Below are positions 12,427 to 24,759 of a DNA stretch of 64,000 nt, piece by piece (the first letter of the stretch is position 1; each line of letters begins with the position of its first letter). The DNA is from Pomacea canaliculata. Its lineage: Eukaryota > Mollusca > Gastropoda > Architaenioglossa > Ampullariidae. The notes beneath the pieces were generated by a model that made no database searches, was not told where the DNA came from, and saw only the letters and a list, made by a program, of their open reading frames with translations. Position numbers and translations under genes: made by a program. Where the stretch lies: contig NC_037596.1 of NCBI RefSeq assembly GCF_003073045.1, positions 10,227,950 through 10,291,949 on the forward strand, given 5' to 3'.

Positions 12427-12630
12427 ATGTTTACACTCATTCATTTGTGCACCGTGTTGCTTTCGTTTCTTTCTTCCGGTCTGAGATGTAAACAAGTTAG
12501 TCGTATTGGTAAGGAAAGTACAGATTTAAAATTAAGCTTGACATGCAGTTCTCATTATTCAGGAGAGACGTTAGTCCGCGCACCCGTCAGCGAGCAGCTC
12601 GGATGTTCACTGCACTGGGTTGTGAAGTAG
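12427..12630 (+). CDS. Weak candidate: short secreted-type ORF
   Basis: From the ATG at 12427 the frame opens with a signal-peptide-like MFTLIHLCTVLLSFLSSGLR and stops after 67 residues. Its end (EQLGCSLHWVV) vaguely recalls an Ig B-C strand Cys-Trp pair. A GGTAAGG donor and an ATTCAG acceptor inside would frame a 54-nt intron, which is very short. It could equally be a 5' untranslated region. Confidence 0.18.
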   Translation: MFTLIHLCTVLLSFLSSGLRCKQVSRIGKESTDLKLSLTCSSHYSGETLVRAPVSEQLGCSLHWVVK

Positions 12631-15600
12631 CGTCGGAGCTGTGCAGTTCATGTCGTAGTGGGTCATTGTGGGTCATCGCAGTGGGATCTCGACTTGGGTA
12701 CTTTTTTTTCTTTTTCTTCCCTGAATGTGACTCCATATCGGCCTTGCTACTGCCTGCTCACCACCGCCTCCTGTCAGCTCCACACTATAGAAGACAGAAC
12801 AACAAACGACATATTCCAACGAGGCAGTATATCAGTGCTTAAAAATTTAGTTCCATGAAACGTTCTTATTACTTTCTTGAACTTTCAAATAGTAAATTTT
12901 TAATTGAAAACTAAAGTCGAGGTCGGTGAAAACACATGGCACACTATTTATAAGTTGGGAGAATTTACAATAAAGATTTATATAACTTTGACACTTATCA
13001 ATATATGTTCATTCTTTGTACCTCATATCCTCATTTCTTCACTATATAAGTTCTGTACGATTTAAACAATACTGTTTAGAAACAAATTGAAAATAAACCA
13101 TAAAAACAAAGTAGGAGTGCTAAACAGTCGTTCAAAAATGTCGTTACAATTTGGTTTTTTTCATTTCGACAGTAAATTTCACTCATTATCTTGAAGCAGC
13201 TACTTAGGAGGGGATTTATGAAAATTCACTGAAGCTTTATTTAAACTTATTTTCTAGATGTGAAGAAAAATTAACAATGCTATTTGTATTTGCCATGCTC
13301 AAGCATATTAAGAGCAGGACAATAATGAACCTTACAAGAAACTATGCCTCATGTATCAAAACTATGTTTATATTGTAAAGATGCCTTCTGACATTTTAAA
13401 CTGCACAGTATTGCATTAGTCTTCCTTTTAAGGAGACTGGTAATTTTGTATCAGCACCAGCAATAGGTAGGCACATTACCTTTCTGGTTCTTTCCTGAGT
13501 TGTTTTGGTCAAATATGATTGTTGTCATTCCATGCTTGTGGAACTGAAAGGTAGAATCGAGAAGCAATGTTTCTCAGTTGTAACCAAAAATGGTCACTTC
13601 AAAGTATGTGATTGTAAAAGTTCTTTATTCAAAACTCAAGAAAATGCACTTTACATCTCTTGATGAGCTCTTGTAGAAAGGGCAACATTAACTGACTCTC
13701 ACATTTATGTATTCACCAATTATTCTTCTTCGTCACATACACACTGCATATGCACATAGCCCCTTTACATCCACAACATGCAACATAGGCACACACACTC
13801 ACAGAGGCACACTTTTGCCATTAGTTTAGGGAAACAGATGTTCTTTAATTTAAGATCATAATTCTCAGGTAGCAGAACTTATTACAGTGTCACAAAACAG
13901 CTTTTGAAAGCCACTTCATGAGAAAGTTATGTGTTCTTTATGCAGAGAAGATAAAAAGATTCTCGTGTAACTAAAGCTTGTGTTCCTTCACAAATGTTAA
14001 AGCTCTGCAATATTGACAAAAAGAAACCCAGTGGAAGTGTTAACATGGCATTATGGCCACTGAGTAAAATTAACTGCCGACATTTCCACAAACTCTCAAA
14101 TAAGATAATAAATCTGTCAAAGTTATATCATGATATGTACAATAATGATTTTAGCAGATGTTTTCAGCACTAACCTTTGTTTCACCTGGAAAAGCCATGA
14201 ACAGTAATTCGAAGTCTCCATCTTGCATAAACTTTCCTCATCACATTCACCTGTCTTTTTTTTTTTTCTTTTGTGCATAATGGTTTTCCTAGTAATTTGA
14301 GAACAAACCCCATTATGACAAAGCAGGAAGTATGGCAAAGTAATAGATAACTCTTCTTGACTTATGAAAGCACACAATTCTTATTTGTCTTGAGTATGAC
14401 AATCTCAGCTACAGATAGAAAACACCCCTAACGAGTACTTTGCTCTTCAGTGTAACATTGCTACTGACATGATACCATAGTAAAGTAAGTGATTTTAAGA
14501 TTAAGTTACGGTGTATATATTTCACAGATGATAATGTCAACAAAAGGTGATATATCTGTTTAAAGCATGCAGTTGTGAAGAAGTATAGTTACAAGAGGTT
14601 TATGTCTGCTATGAGAGTCTCGTCTCAAGTGAAGGCTAATATCAATATCTATCAATATATATCAAAATGCATCACTTGGCGGCTTCACTGGAAACGTCGT
14701 GTCCCCGTTGCGGAACATCAGGTGTCATGACAGGAAGTATGCTTCACGCCGAATCAGCAGCGATGACTATAATATAAAGGCAAAGCAGCCGGCCCTGTAA
14801 ACAAGTGCAATAGGCAGAAGTCAAGAAAGGAAGGGGACTGAAAAGTACGTGCATTCAACCATGTGGTTACAGTGACGACCCACGAATAAAATTACCTTAA
14901 AGGATCAGATATCAATAAAGAAAAAAAAGAAATATCTTAGAAAGTAACTGGATAGAAACAGTAAGATCCACAGAGTTCAGAGAAAGAGAATAATAAGTCT
15001 TCAAGTCAGATTGTTTACCAATGACAACAACAGAGTTCGTTTCATCCCATTACACGTTGAATGTGAAACTCCGTAGCACAAACAACAGCAGCTATTAAAA
15101 AAATTAAAAAGTAGAAACTGTATGTGTCATGGATATCTGATCTCACTACTTACAATTCAAGCGACTTTTCTTCTGGTAGCTTTCTTGAAACGATACTTTC
15201 CACCACACTCCAAGGTTTGCAGAATGCTGTGTTCAAAATGTGTTGAGAAGGACAAGCTCACTAGGACTGGAGATCGGTTTAGAAGAGACTTCTTCCGATG
15301 GTCATAAAACGCCCTCTTCGTGCTCACCTGCCAATGACGTGTCATAAACCCTGGTTTTACCTGATTCAGTTTTGTCAGCAGTACTGGTCTAAATATAGAC
15401 AGCAAGAGCACAGTAACTTCTGGTGTAAAAGTCACTTCTACTTAACCCTACCTTTTAATAATGTAAAGGAGTTGTAGACTGAAAGGTCAGAAAACACACT
15501 GGAGCACGATATCTTCATGAGCAATGGCAGACATGTCTACTATAATATTATGTTAATCTCGTCCGAATTGCTCACAACATTATTACTGATACGATCACAG

Positions 15601-16052
15601 ATGCAGCTGTTGACACTTGATCTGAGGACGAGGAGGAGAATGCGCTATACATCTATATACGTCTTGTGGTAAGCAGGCTGTCACAACATTGTTGAACTCA
15701 CATCCGGGCATTTCACTCCAGCATATTTTTTTCCTCCACATGACACAACACAAGGCTTGTGACGGGCCTCACAGTTTACTGTCGATAACCTCCTTTTAGA
15801 CTCTAATGAAACATGTATTGTCAGCTTTCGAGACTCACACCTTCACAAACATTTACCTATGGACTGATCCTACTCGAATAAAAATAGTATCACACACACA
15901 ACAGTCCTACAAAAATCAACCTCATTTAAGGGAAAAGAAAAGTTAATGAGGAAAAAATGGCGGGCAGGGTAAAGTTGTAAATAACAAAACTGTGAACAAC
16001 CGTCAAGGGATCGACTTCATTCAAACTCTGTAAGTAATGACGAGCCAGTAAA
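12631..16052. other. No supported gene
   Basis: Several short frames on both strands (for example minus 15435-15157) show no recognisable domain or convincing splice sites. A poly(T) tract lies near 14257-14270. Nothing structural stands out. Confidence 0.45.
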
Positions 16053-16069
16053 TTAAATCAAGCTCATAC

Positions 16070-16352
16070 TCACGGAAAACGTGTAATAGCCACAGCTCAG
16101 TATACATGCCAGGTGTTGCTGTGTCACGTCCCGCTGGAGGGCGTTGTCCCGACTGGCAAGAACTGGGCACCTGTAACACGTCATCATGTGTGCAACGGTT
16201 TCCTCAAAGATGATATTGATTGTCACCGTTTTACATCTTCTCATAGTGTGAATATCACACAGAACCAGCAAACACTAAATGTCACGGGGTTCGCAAGTCC
16301 CGAGATTAGACCTGATGTCATTGTCAACAGCGACTTGATGCTTCAGTTGTGA
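16070..16352 (+). other. Ambiguous exon-like block, open on both strands
   Basis: On the plus strand a frame reads ATAQYTCQVLLCHVPLEG, then runs through glycosylation sequons to a TGA at 16350, which resembles the F-strand Tyr-x-Cys of an Ig-like domain. On the minus strand a frame with CYRCPVLASRDNALQ is bounded by a TTTAG acceptor near 16274 and a CC/GTGAGT donor near 16071. Only one can be real, and neither is linked to a neighbouring exon. Confidence 0.2.
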
Positions 16353-19300
16353 TTATTTCTCTCGCTATCCCTTCTTTCTTTCTCTCTGTCATGCACGAAA
16401 GGTTGTTTGGAGGAACTGGCTGGACAGGTTCCTTCGTTATTTTTTAACAATACAAACAGCTCTCTTTGCATACAGAAAACTAACCTCTGTGTATTCTTGC
16501 CACAGGTATGTCTCGTTTCATTTTTTTCCTGTGCCATAAGTACCTCATTCCGAAATTATAACGCCCTATATCGTCATCAACGCACTTAATTCAACCTGAA
16601 ACATCTGCTTATCGGTCGAAGCAATCTCACCCTGACCTAAAAAAAAAAAAAAAATAGTGCATTTTTGTTGGCGTTTTGACATCTACACTAGCGATAGCAC
16701 CTGTGTACACCCCTGTTTAGTCACACGAAGTTTATAAATCATTGAATTGATTGTTATGACAGGCTTTAATAATACTGCCTGTCCGAGGTATGCTCAAAGT
16801 CTTATCGTAGCTAACTGTCTCTCACCTGTTTCACGTTTGAAGACACAGCCAACTACTGTGCAGCTCTACCCCAGAAAGTGAAATGTTTGACATGTTTTAA
16901 CTTGCTACAGCTCAAGATTGATTTGTGACTCCATCTGTAATCGTATGCGAGGCACGTGACGGGCTAGGTGTGTCTCATAAGCAAACCGGTGACTGATTTA
17001 ATTAGACACTCTGATTAGCAAACCGCTGGTAACAGAATTTGTTTACCTGTTCAGGCTTTTTATCAGCTTTGCCAGGTTAAGTGCACTATACCTACCTACT
17101 GATATGAGATACTCGCATTCTATTTTCATCCTTTTGGATCTGTCGTGGTTGTACTACATCAGTCTCGTACGTGTCATCAGGGATGTTGGCGTATTTCAAA
17201 GCGAAAGTATAACCAAAGTAAATACAAATTATGGCTAGAGTTCACAGACTCGTCGGTCAGACATCTAACCTCTGCCCTACATGCAGCCAGTGTGGTCGTC
17301 TTGGGAGCATCATAGCCAAAGGTCCCTCTGTAGGGCATATTATATCCACGATTACCGCAGTGCAGGACCATTAAGTTCTTGTAATAGTGAACTTTCTGCT
17401 AGCTAATCCAACTTTTCAAAGACTTTAAGATCGAGCCCTGCTTTGTATAAAAGTATTACTGGCTCGGAAAGTCATGATACATCTGCTAGTTTTCACTCTC
17501 TGCAAAAGAACGTTGTAATTTATCTTTCTTAGAGACAATGTTGGAAACTGCAGAAGCTGATTGACAAGCCGCTGTTTCATGCAAAGAATTACCCCCTTGC
17601 CTTACCCTCAGCGCCACCCCGACCCCAAACAAAGAATGTTTTCAATGTAACCATGGCTTTGTATTCAACACGAGGCCTGTAGCCCAGCAGGTACAGCGAC
17701 AGGCAAACGCTTGATCGCTCAGCCGATTCTCACAATTGTTTCGATCATTAAAGTCCGTAAACATTGGCCAGGACTCACACACTCCCCATGGCTGACGACC
17801 CGTAGCAGGTCCGTGCAGTTTATTGATTGACTTACACACCAAATGTTTGTTTTTTCCTGCTCACGACCATATTGGTTTTTACTTTTATTAATTTATCAAT
17901 ATTCCTGATACAGATATAGAGACTTAAACAAATTCTCTGTTCCAGTCTTCTTGTTCTTGTTGATCACATTCAATGAAATTTCTCTGAAGTCCTTATTTCC
18001 TCTAGACATTTATATAGTGGCGTGAAAGTCGAGTGATTGTGATTACAGGTCGACTGGACCATTGACCTCGCACGAGTCTATTCGACCATATCCCTTAGTC
18101 GGTTCCTTCACAAACCTGAGTCAACTCGGCTACATCCATAGTCGATTCGACCACTGACCTCAGTTGCTTTGACCACCAAGTACAGAAGTTGATTTTCAGT
18201 GTAATGACACACTCGTTGCTCGATGTAAACATTGCTGAAAACATGACAAAAGTACATTTTGCTTTTAAAAATTAGCTACGCGATATACACATTTATATTG
18301 GTAATCTCCCCTTTTCATTTTTCTTTCACAAACACACACACACGTCCACGTTTTTTTGCACAGCATCATTTTACAGAGCTTTAGGGAGGTCCCCTCACAT
18401 ATTGTTTCAGAAACCAGATGTATTAAAAACTGATTACGGTTGTTGAAGCTTCCGATGATTAGTTATCACAGTAAACTACCTGATGGACTCCAAAGGTCAT
18501 AAAACATGGGTGATCAAAATACACAAGGCATTGTTCTCCATCGGCTTTGGGTATGTTCTGATGTTCAACAGATGTGGAGGGAGAAAATTTTTCTAAAGAA
18601 TTATAGAGAAAGATTAAATGATGTTTTCGGCAAGAAGTGGTACACAAGTCTGGAAAATACTTTCCACTCTGATGTATATGGTAGTTATCTCCCCGTAAGC
18701 AAACATTGTAGATTAAAGAGACGACGCTTCTACAGCCAGAGAGCAGTTGAGTAACTAAAAGGACCTTGTGTACAAGTCCTGGAGACACAAACGGCCGTAA
18801 GCGACCAGGAAGCCGTCAAACCACCAAACAGCTGTGAAAATAATTAGGCTAGTGCACAGCTGGTGAGCCAGACCAGCCGCGAGACAAAGTCCGCGACAAG
18901 TAGTTACGGGGAAAAAATGTTTTGAATAAAAGGATAAAGTGTTAAAAGAGTGGAAACTTCGATGTTTTCTCTCTCATACACACGGGTGGGAACACACACA
19001 CACGCTGAGCATATACATGCTACACAAAGCAACTGAACTAACACCAAACTATAGCTTGGTACATCTTAAAATGTTGCCACTAAAAAAAAAAAATCCCTTG
19101 ATATCCAAAGATGATGATGATTATTATTATTACTTCTACTACTACTATAGCCTTCAGTGAACATTGGCTGAATAAATATATATCCCTTACCTTTAGTCAT
19201 ATACGTATAGTCGTACAATTATATGTATATCTACACACTCCACTTAGGTCAAATTATAGATATGTGTACAGGCATATCTATAATTACATACTACCTACTA

Positions 19301-20360
19301 ACAGCTATTTTAGATATAAAAAATATTATCAGATAACATTAAAAATTATATCTGGACGTGCAGATCAAGAAGATCAGCAGAAGGGGAAAAAAGTTACCAT
19401 AGTCACAAAGACGTGAGTGATGCAGTTTGGAAATTCAGGCAAAGAACTGCATTTTATCTCTGTGAGGGCTGTAAGAGTTACTTACCTTTTCAACGGCAAT
19501 CCAACTATTGTCTAGCATGGGATTTTCCACGATTACATATCATTACATGTGGCGAGGGGGGGGCGGGGATCTTTTACTAAGTCGTTGTGCCGACTTTGAC
19601 TTATTATTTGCTTTTATAAGTACAATACGTTACTCTGAGTGTGACAAGACAACATCACAGCTAAAAGCCAACTAAAGAATGTATGAGCAGCTCAGCACTC
19701 AGTTCATGGAAAGGCGGATATTTATTCTTCTTTGTCCATTGGGTGCCACAGGTGAAGCGGTCAAGTGTGTTACTGTTAGCTGCAGGCTAACGGTTTTCAG
19801 TGTTTTGCCTCTGTCAGATGGCATTTTGTGTTTTGTTAAAAATATCCCGCTAGTGGCTTCGTATCCCAGCATCGTATGACAGCAAGACACCGAACACGGT
19901 ATTAAAGAATTAGTGTGGTATATTTTTTTTGGGAATGATTACTCAAAGCTTAATCCACGATACTATTTCTCTTGATAGGGGTAGATACCTTCCCCCAGCA
20001 TTTCAACTTTCGAGATACTCGCCTTAAAAACATAATCATGGTACACACTGAGGTCAACGCAGACATCATGATTGTACATGGATTCATTTCTATTATCAAG
20101 GCCTAAGTACAATGTGACCGCTTGGTTAATGACTTCACTGTGACCCTGTCCTGACCCTGAGGGTGTATAATGTGTGTCTGTATTTACTTTGTGGACGAGT
20201 GAGTGTATGTTGTAGAAGGGAAGTCTGTTATATGTGAATATGGATATATGGTAGTTAATATGTGTTCATGGTTGTTTGTCCTTCAGTCTGTATATCCTTT
20301 CTGTAAAATGCAGCGCTATTCTCGATCACTTTTCTAGTTCGTGCATTCGCGTCCATACAT
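16353..20360. other. No supported gene
   Basis: A plus-strand frame at 18506-18754 contains LHRLWVCSDVQQMW, loosely like the zinc-binding end of some LINE reverse transcriptases, but it is isolated. A 19-nt poly-purine/poly-C run lies near 19554-19570. I find no gene or RNA I can defend. Confidence 0.4.
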
Positions 20361-20432
20361 GTGTTGTGGTGTGCTGTGTGTGTGTGTGTGTGTGTTGTGG
20401 TGTGTGTGTAGTGTGTGTGTGTTGTGTGTGTG
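20361..20432. repeat. (GT)n microsatellite, interrupted
   Basis: About 70 bp of TG/GTGT dinucleotides with single-base interruptions. Open frames crossing it are artefacts. Confidence 0.9.
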
Positions 20433-22722
20433 AGTTACTTTAAAACGCTTTTAGCCAGCGTTCACAACAACCCATACAACGCGTTTCAACAGTGGATGCA
20501 TCCACTTGAAAAAATAAGACAACAACAAAATAGTTTTGACAGGGTCGAGCTGTATTTAATGTATTTTTTCTATTGGGACTTTCTCATCAATTCCATATAT
20601 TCAACACAGTGATAGATATATTCAATTTGTTTTACGATATTACATTACGAGCATATTTACTTCAATAATAAAATCTGAAATTCACAACAACTACTGGAGA
20701 AGTTATAAAATAGCACAGACCAGCATTTTATGTTATAAACAGTTTTGTGAAAACAACTCGAAAGATTTTGTTTATAATCAGAAGAGTCCTATAATATTGA
20801 TATTCTTTTTGTAGTATTCATATTTGAAGTCCCTTATTGCTGAAAACATATAGAAGGATCAGATAGGAAAGAGAATTAAAATTTGTTTTGTGCACGAAAA
20901 CCTTTGAGTATTTTTATTGTACGTAAACACTTTTCCCAGGCAAACGGTATTTAAAAAAAAATGTTTGATTCTCGATTTTGTAAGTGTCAATATATCACAG
21001 TCTAATTACTCAGTTTTATTAGAGACACATCTATTATTTTTGCAATAAAGTTTAACAAGGGTAAGATAATCATATGACAGTCAGTTTCGTGTGCAGTAAA
21101 ATAAACATATATTTATAAACCTAAAGAATTTCCCATGAGTCTCGCCCCAAAGGGTGTGTTAATTAATGCAAGTCAAAAAAAGCTTTTCTAACTACGGGCA
21201 TTTGATAATATAGTGAAAAAAACTTTACTTCCGAGAGCTCGTATAAAAGTTTGGCTAGTTTAGTCAATGTATGTTCAGACTTCATTTCAAGTCACACTCA
21301 GTTTTTGCTATTTTTGATTGTTATTGTGAGAGCCGGTCGTCGGATGTTTTCTTTTTCTTCTCTGGTCCTTTTTCTCTCTTTGCATGTCTTTTCTTAAATG
21401 TATACTAACCACTGTTTCTCTTTCTGCTGTGTTCACTACGATTTATTAAGAAATATGTTTTTTTTCGTTTAGATTTTTCGAAAGGACCAGAAGATAATTT
21501 CTTGGAATAGTTTGTCACATATGGTCTATGCCACTGGCTCTTGACATGGAACTGTAAGGAGCAATAATCTTACCTTTTTGATTTTGATTTTCTGCAAAGA
21601 AAAAACTCTTTCAGCAGTAAAAAATATATGGTTTTTTCCTTATTAATATGTTTGTATGAATTGTATAAAACCTCACTTCGTTTGATGCACTAATAAACAA
21701 TGTTGCTGGACGCACACAACAGAATACCAATCTTGAAATATCAGAACCAAAGAAAAGCATAAGCACCAATGGCAAAACATTGACAAAAGTGCTAGATTAC
21801 ACGTGAAGAACTAAAGAGGAAGAGGATAGAAAGCCTTTAAATTAATTATTGCAAGATAGTTTTACAGAAGATATTGTTTAGGGTCAGATACCAATGACTT
21901 GTGAGTTACACAAGTCACTTCAAATATACCACAGAAGGAACAAAGAACTCCAAAGCAACGAGGCTCAAAATATGAGTCATAGAAAAGAATGCAACAACAA
22001 GCAGAACCAAAGAGCTGACCTGGTGGTAAGGGGTCAGTAGTGTCAGACAGGTGAATTCCTGGCGAGGCCCCCATGAAGACAACGGAGAAACATGGTGTGA
22101 TGATCTTGTCATCATGCGAGTTGGACTAGTAGGACAGTGATGCTGGATGAAGGAGGGGATGACCATGGTTAACTTTTTCGTCTCTTATGGAAGACAATGA
22201 CCTAATATTTGGGAACCCTTTGAAATCTTCCAGTATGCGATTTCAGTCGAGATCGACAGATTGCCTACAAGTAATCATCGGAACAATAACATAAAGGTAG
22301 ACATAAGCTTTTCGTGGTACAGAAAATCCTGACAGGAAGAGTTAGGATTGTGATTGATCTGCGAAATAATCAAAGAAAGATGGACTTGCGTTAATTAGAG
22401 ATTCGAAATATTTGTTGCTTATTATGTCTTATTATGTCAGTGGCGATTCATTTTTATAAGGAATTCCATCAATGAAACAAACAAGGCAAATAGGAGTGAC
22501 ATGTGTTTTACCTTTAGTAAATGTATTTTCCTAATCATTGACGATAACAGCTGCCTATACTTACGATTCCTGAGACACAAGTGACAAATTACTATGTAGA
22601 ATATCATAAAAGTTTTGAAAAATTTGAGATAGTCCATTGCCTATAGATTAGTCTTTGAAATCAAATTGCTGTCAACTATGAGTTTGGTTTTTATGAACTT
22701 CTGCAGAACACTATATATAGTT
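20433..22722. other. No supported gene
   Basis: AT-rich DNA. Minus-strand frames at 21862-22166 are short and not recognised. No element termini or RNA genes were seen. Confidence 0.4.
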
Positions 22723-22972
22723 TTATTTTAAATAATTTATTAATAGATTGTATTGCTTGCGTAGTTTTGGATTTTCTCTCACCTTAGGTGCTTTGTTTAG
22801 TGTAGAACACATTAGTCTCATGTCATAGTCTTCATCGTTATCGATCAGTTCCAATGCGTTTGAAAATACTTTGTTGTTTCTCCTGCAATTACTGGTCCCG
22901 GTATGTATCTCCTCGCGTCCGTTCATCAGTTTCTCGTTCAATTTTCGACGTGTTATTCTTTTTGGGTCAATT
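22723..22972 (-). CDS. Possible terminal exon, weakly BESS-motif-like
   Basis: A minus-strand frame, charged and Lys/Arg-rich, ends with DYDMRLMCSTLNKAPKVRE and RKQYNLLINYLK before a stop at 22723. The acid-then-basic layout loosely recalls the BESS motif at the C terminus of MADF-type DNA-binding proteins. Upstream it runs into the tandem-copy boundary near 22973, so its 5' context is lost. The identification is tentative. Confidence 0.22.
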
Positions 22973-24759
22973 TTGCTTTCGTTTTTTAAGTTTTCTTGTT
23001 CTCCTTTTACATTGCTTTGTGCTTTCGGCAACAAAAGATATAAAAGGTTCCAGGCGCCGCTAAATTGTTTTTTGGGCGTTTTTGTTTGTTGGTTCTGTTG
23101 AGTGGTGGGTGGGGTCGGTGGGGTTATAGCTATAATAAGGAGTATATGATTTTCTCTTTTTTCATCGTTTGGTTTGCCTCACTTTCAGACAGTTAGAGAG
23201 GAGATGGTGTGTCTGCAATAAAGAAAGATTTTGATGCTGGTGGTCATAGCTGAGCGGTGGGGTGATTGAATGACTGGGTGCGAGGATGTGTGGTTCAAAG
23301 TAAAGTTCGGCGGTTTCGAGGTTGTGAACCTTTGTTCAATCCACTGGACGTGGAAGGAGAAAGTGAGGGACGGCAGGGAGAAAAGGGAGGGAGCGGAGAA
23401 GAATGGAAGACTAGCCTTTTGTCGTTTTCCAGCTTTGTTTGCTCGCAGTTGTCACAAGGCAGGTTTTTAACTTCCGACAGCTGGTCCAACAAACAGAAAT
23501 CGCTGTGCCAGGCTTCTTTCATTCTCAAATGGTATAATATTTACATTATTTACGCAACACGCATTAACGTATTAATTATTTTGTGTAAATTATTCTATTA
23601 ATTTTATGCCTACTTGATGTAAGTTATATCATAGTTATGGCCAACAAAACTATATTCTAAAGCATTGGTTGTTTTAGTATACTAACCGCAACCGCTACGT
23701 TGTGCCCAGGGGTGCCGTGTGTTGTCATGTCAACAGTAAACAAGTTATCGGAAAAGTGGATATATAGAGTTGTGCTCAGATGATAAGCGTTGAAGATCGC
23801 CGAGCTTGATGACTGATCGATAGGAAGGATATGTCATCAGCGGTGTATTACACCCTTTCTAGGGCATGGGCGGGAGTCGGTTTGTAGTGTGGGGAATGTT
23901 TCCTGTCGAGTTTGCTTCCGCCCTTATGTCATGTTGGTTATCTCCCTTCGGTTAAACCCATCTTGCATATAGTTAGACAAGTATTGAATGTAGCTTTAGG
24001 CATGGAGTGCACTTTTAGTGGGAAACCTTCTCGATACACGTAGAAAACCAAATGGCGGCGCCTTTGTGCGTTAAGGGGAATCACGTGACAAGCAGGGGAT
24101 AGGGACATTAGGAAGTTATAGGTCAGTAGGTTTGTTGTAGATGTAGTATTGGGTAGTTGTGTTGGCGCTTGTTTGTTTATTTCGTGTTGGTAGCCCGTTG
24201 GGGAGCTGGGTCTCGATGTCGGGTCCGTATGTTTCGTTTCTCGGTGCTGGGATCTTCGAGTTGTTTAGTTTTGTTGGGGGTTTGTCCAGAGATAATCCAG
24301 CTTGTTACTGAGTGTGGGATACCTTTGCTGCGGTCTCCTGCAGAGAAGGTTCAAGGATCATGGGAGAACGCTGTTTTGTGTTTTTTGTTTTCTTGGTAGT
24401 CTTTCTATTTGAATCCAGACTATTTTTCCTGATTTAGAGTTTTGGTTGGTATGTGTAGTTACTCAACAGCACGCTTGAAGCATTGTGTGTATAGTCTTTA
24501 ATGTTTGGTGTAATAATATAAGCAATGATCATGTCCTTCCCATAAAAAAAAAAACCATCGGAGCATCGTTTTATATGAACTTCAGTGAGGTTGAGCAGGT
24601 ATTTTTTGCTTTATTTCTGAGGTAATAGGAAATGCAATCGATGAGTGTTGCAACTGATATGACGAGTTTAGCAGATAATGCGTTTCGTGCACCGCTGTAG
24701 CCAGCTTACCGAAAAGCTGTGAAGACAAAGTTAATCGGCCTGACTCTCTTGGAATATAT

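Noticed and set aside
17231..17374. Plus-strand short frame with SNLCPTCSQCGRLG, zinc-finger-like
   Set aside because: Only one Cys-x-x-Cys-x-x-Cys cluster, no paired His/Cys, no flanking splice context.
18506..18754. Plus-strand frame with LHRLWVCSDVQQMW, resembling the zinc-binding end of some LINE reverse transcriptases
   Set aside because: A single short match, without a preceding reverse-transcriptase domain or element ends.
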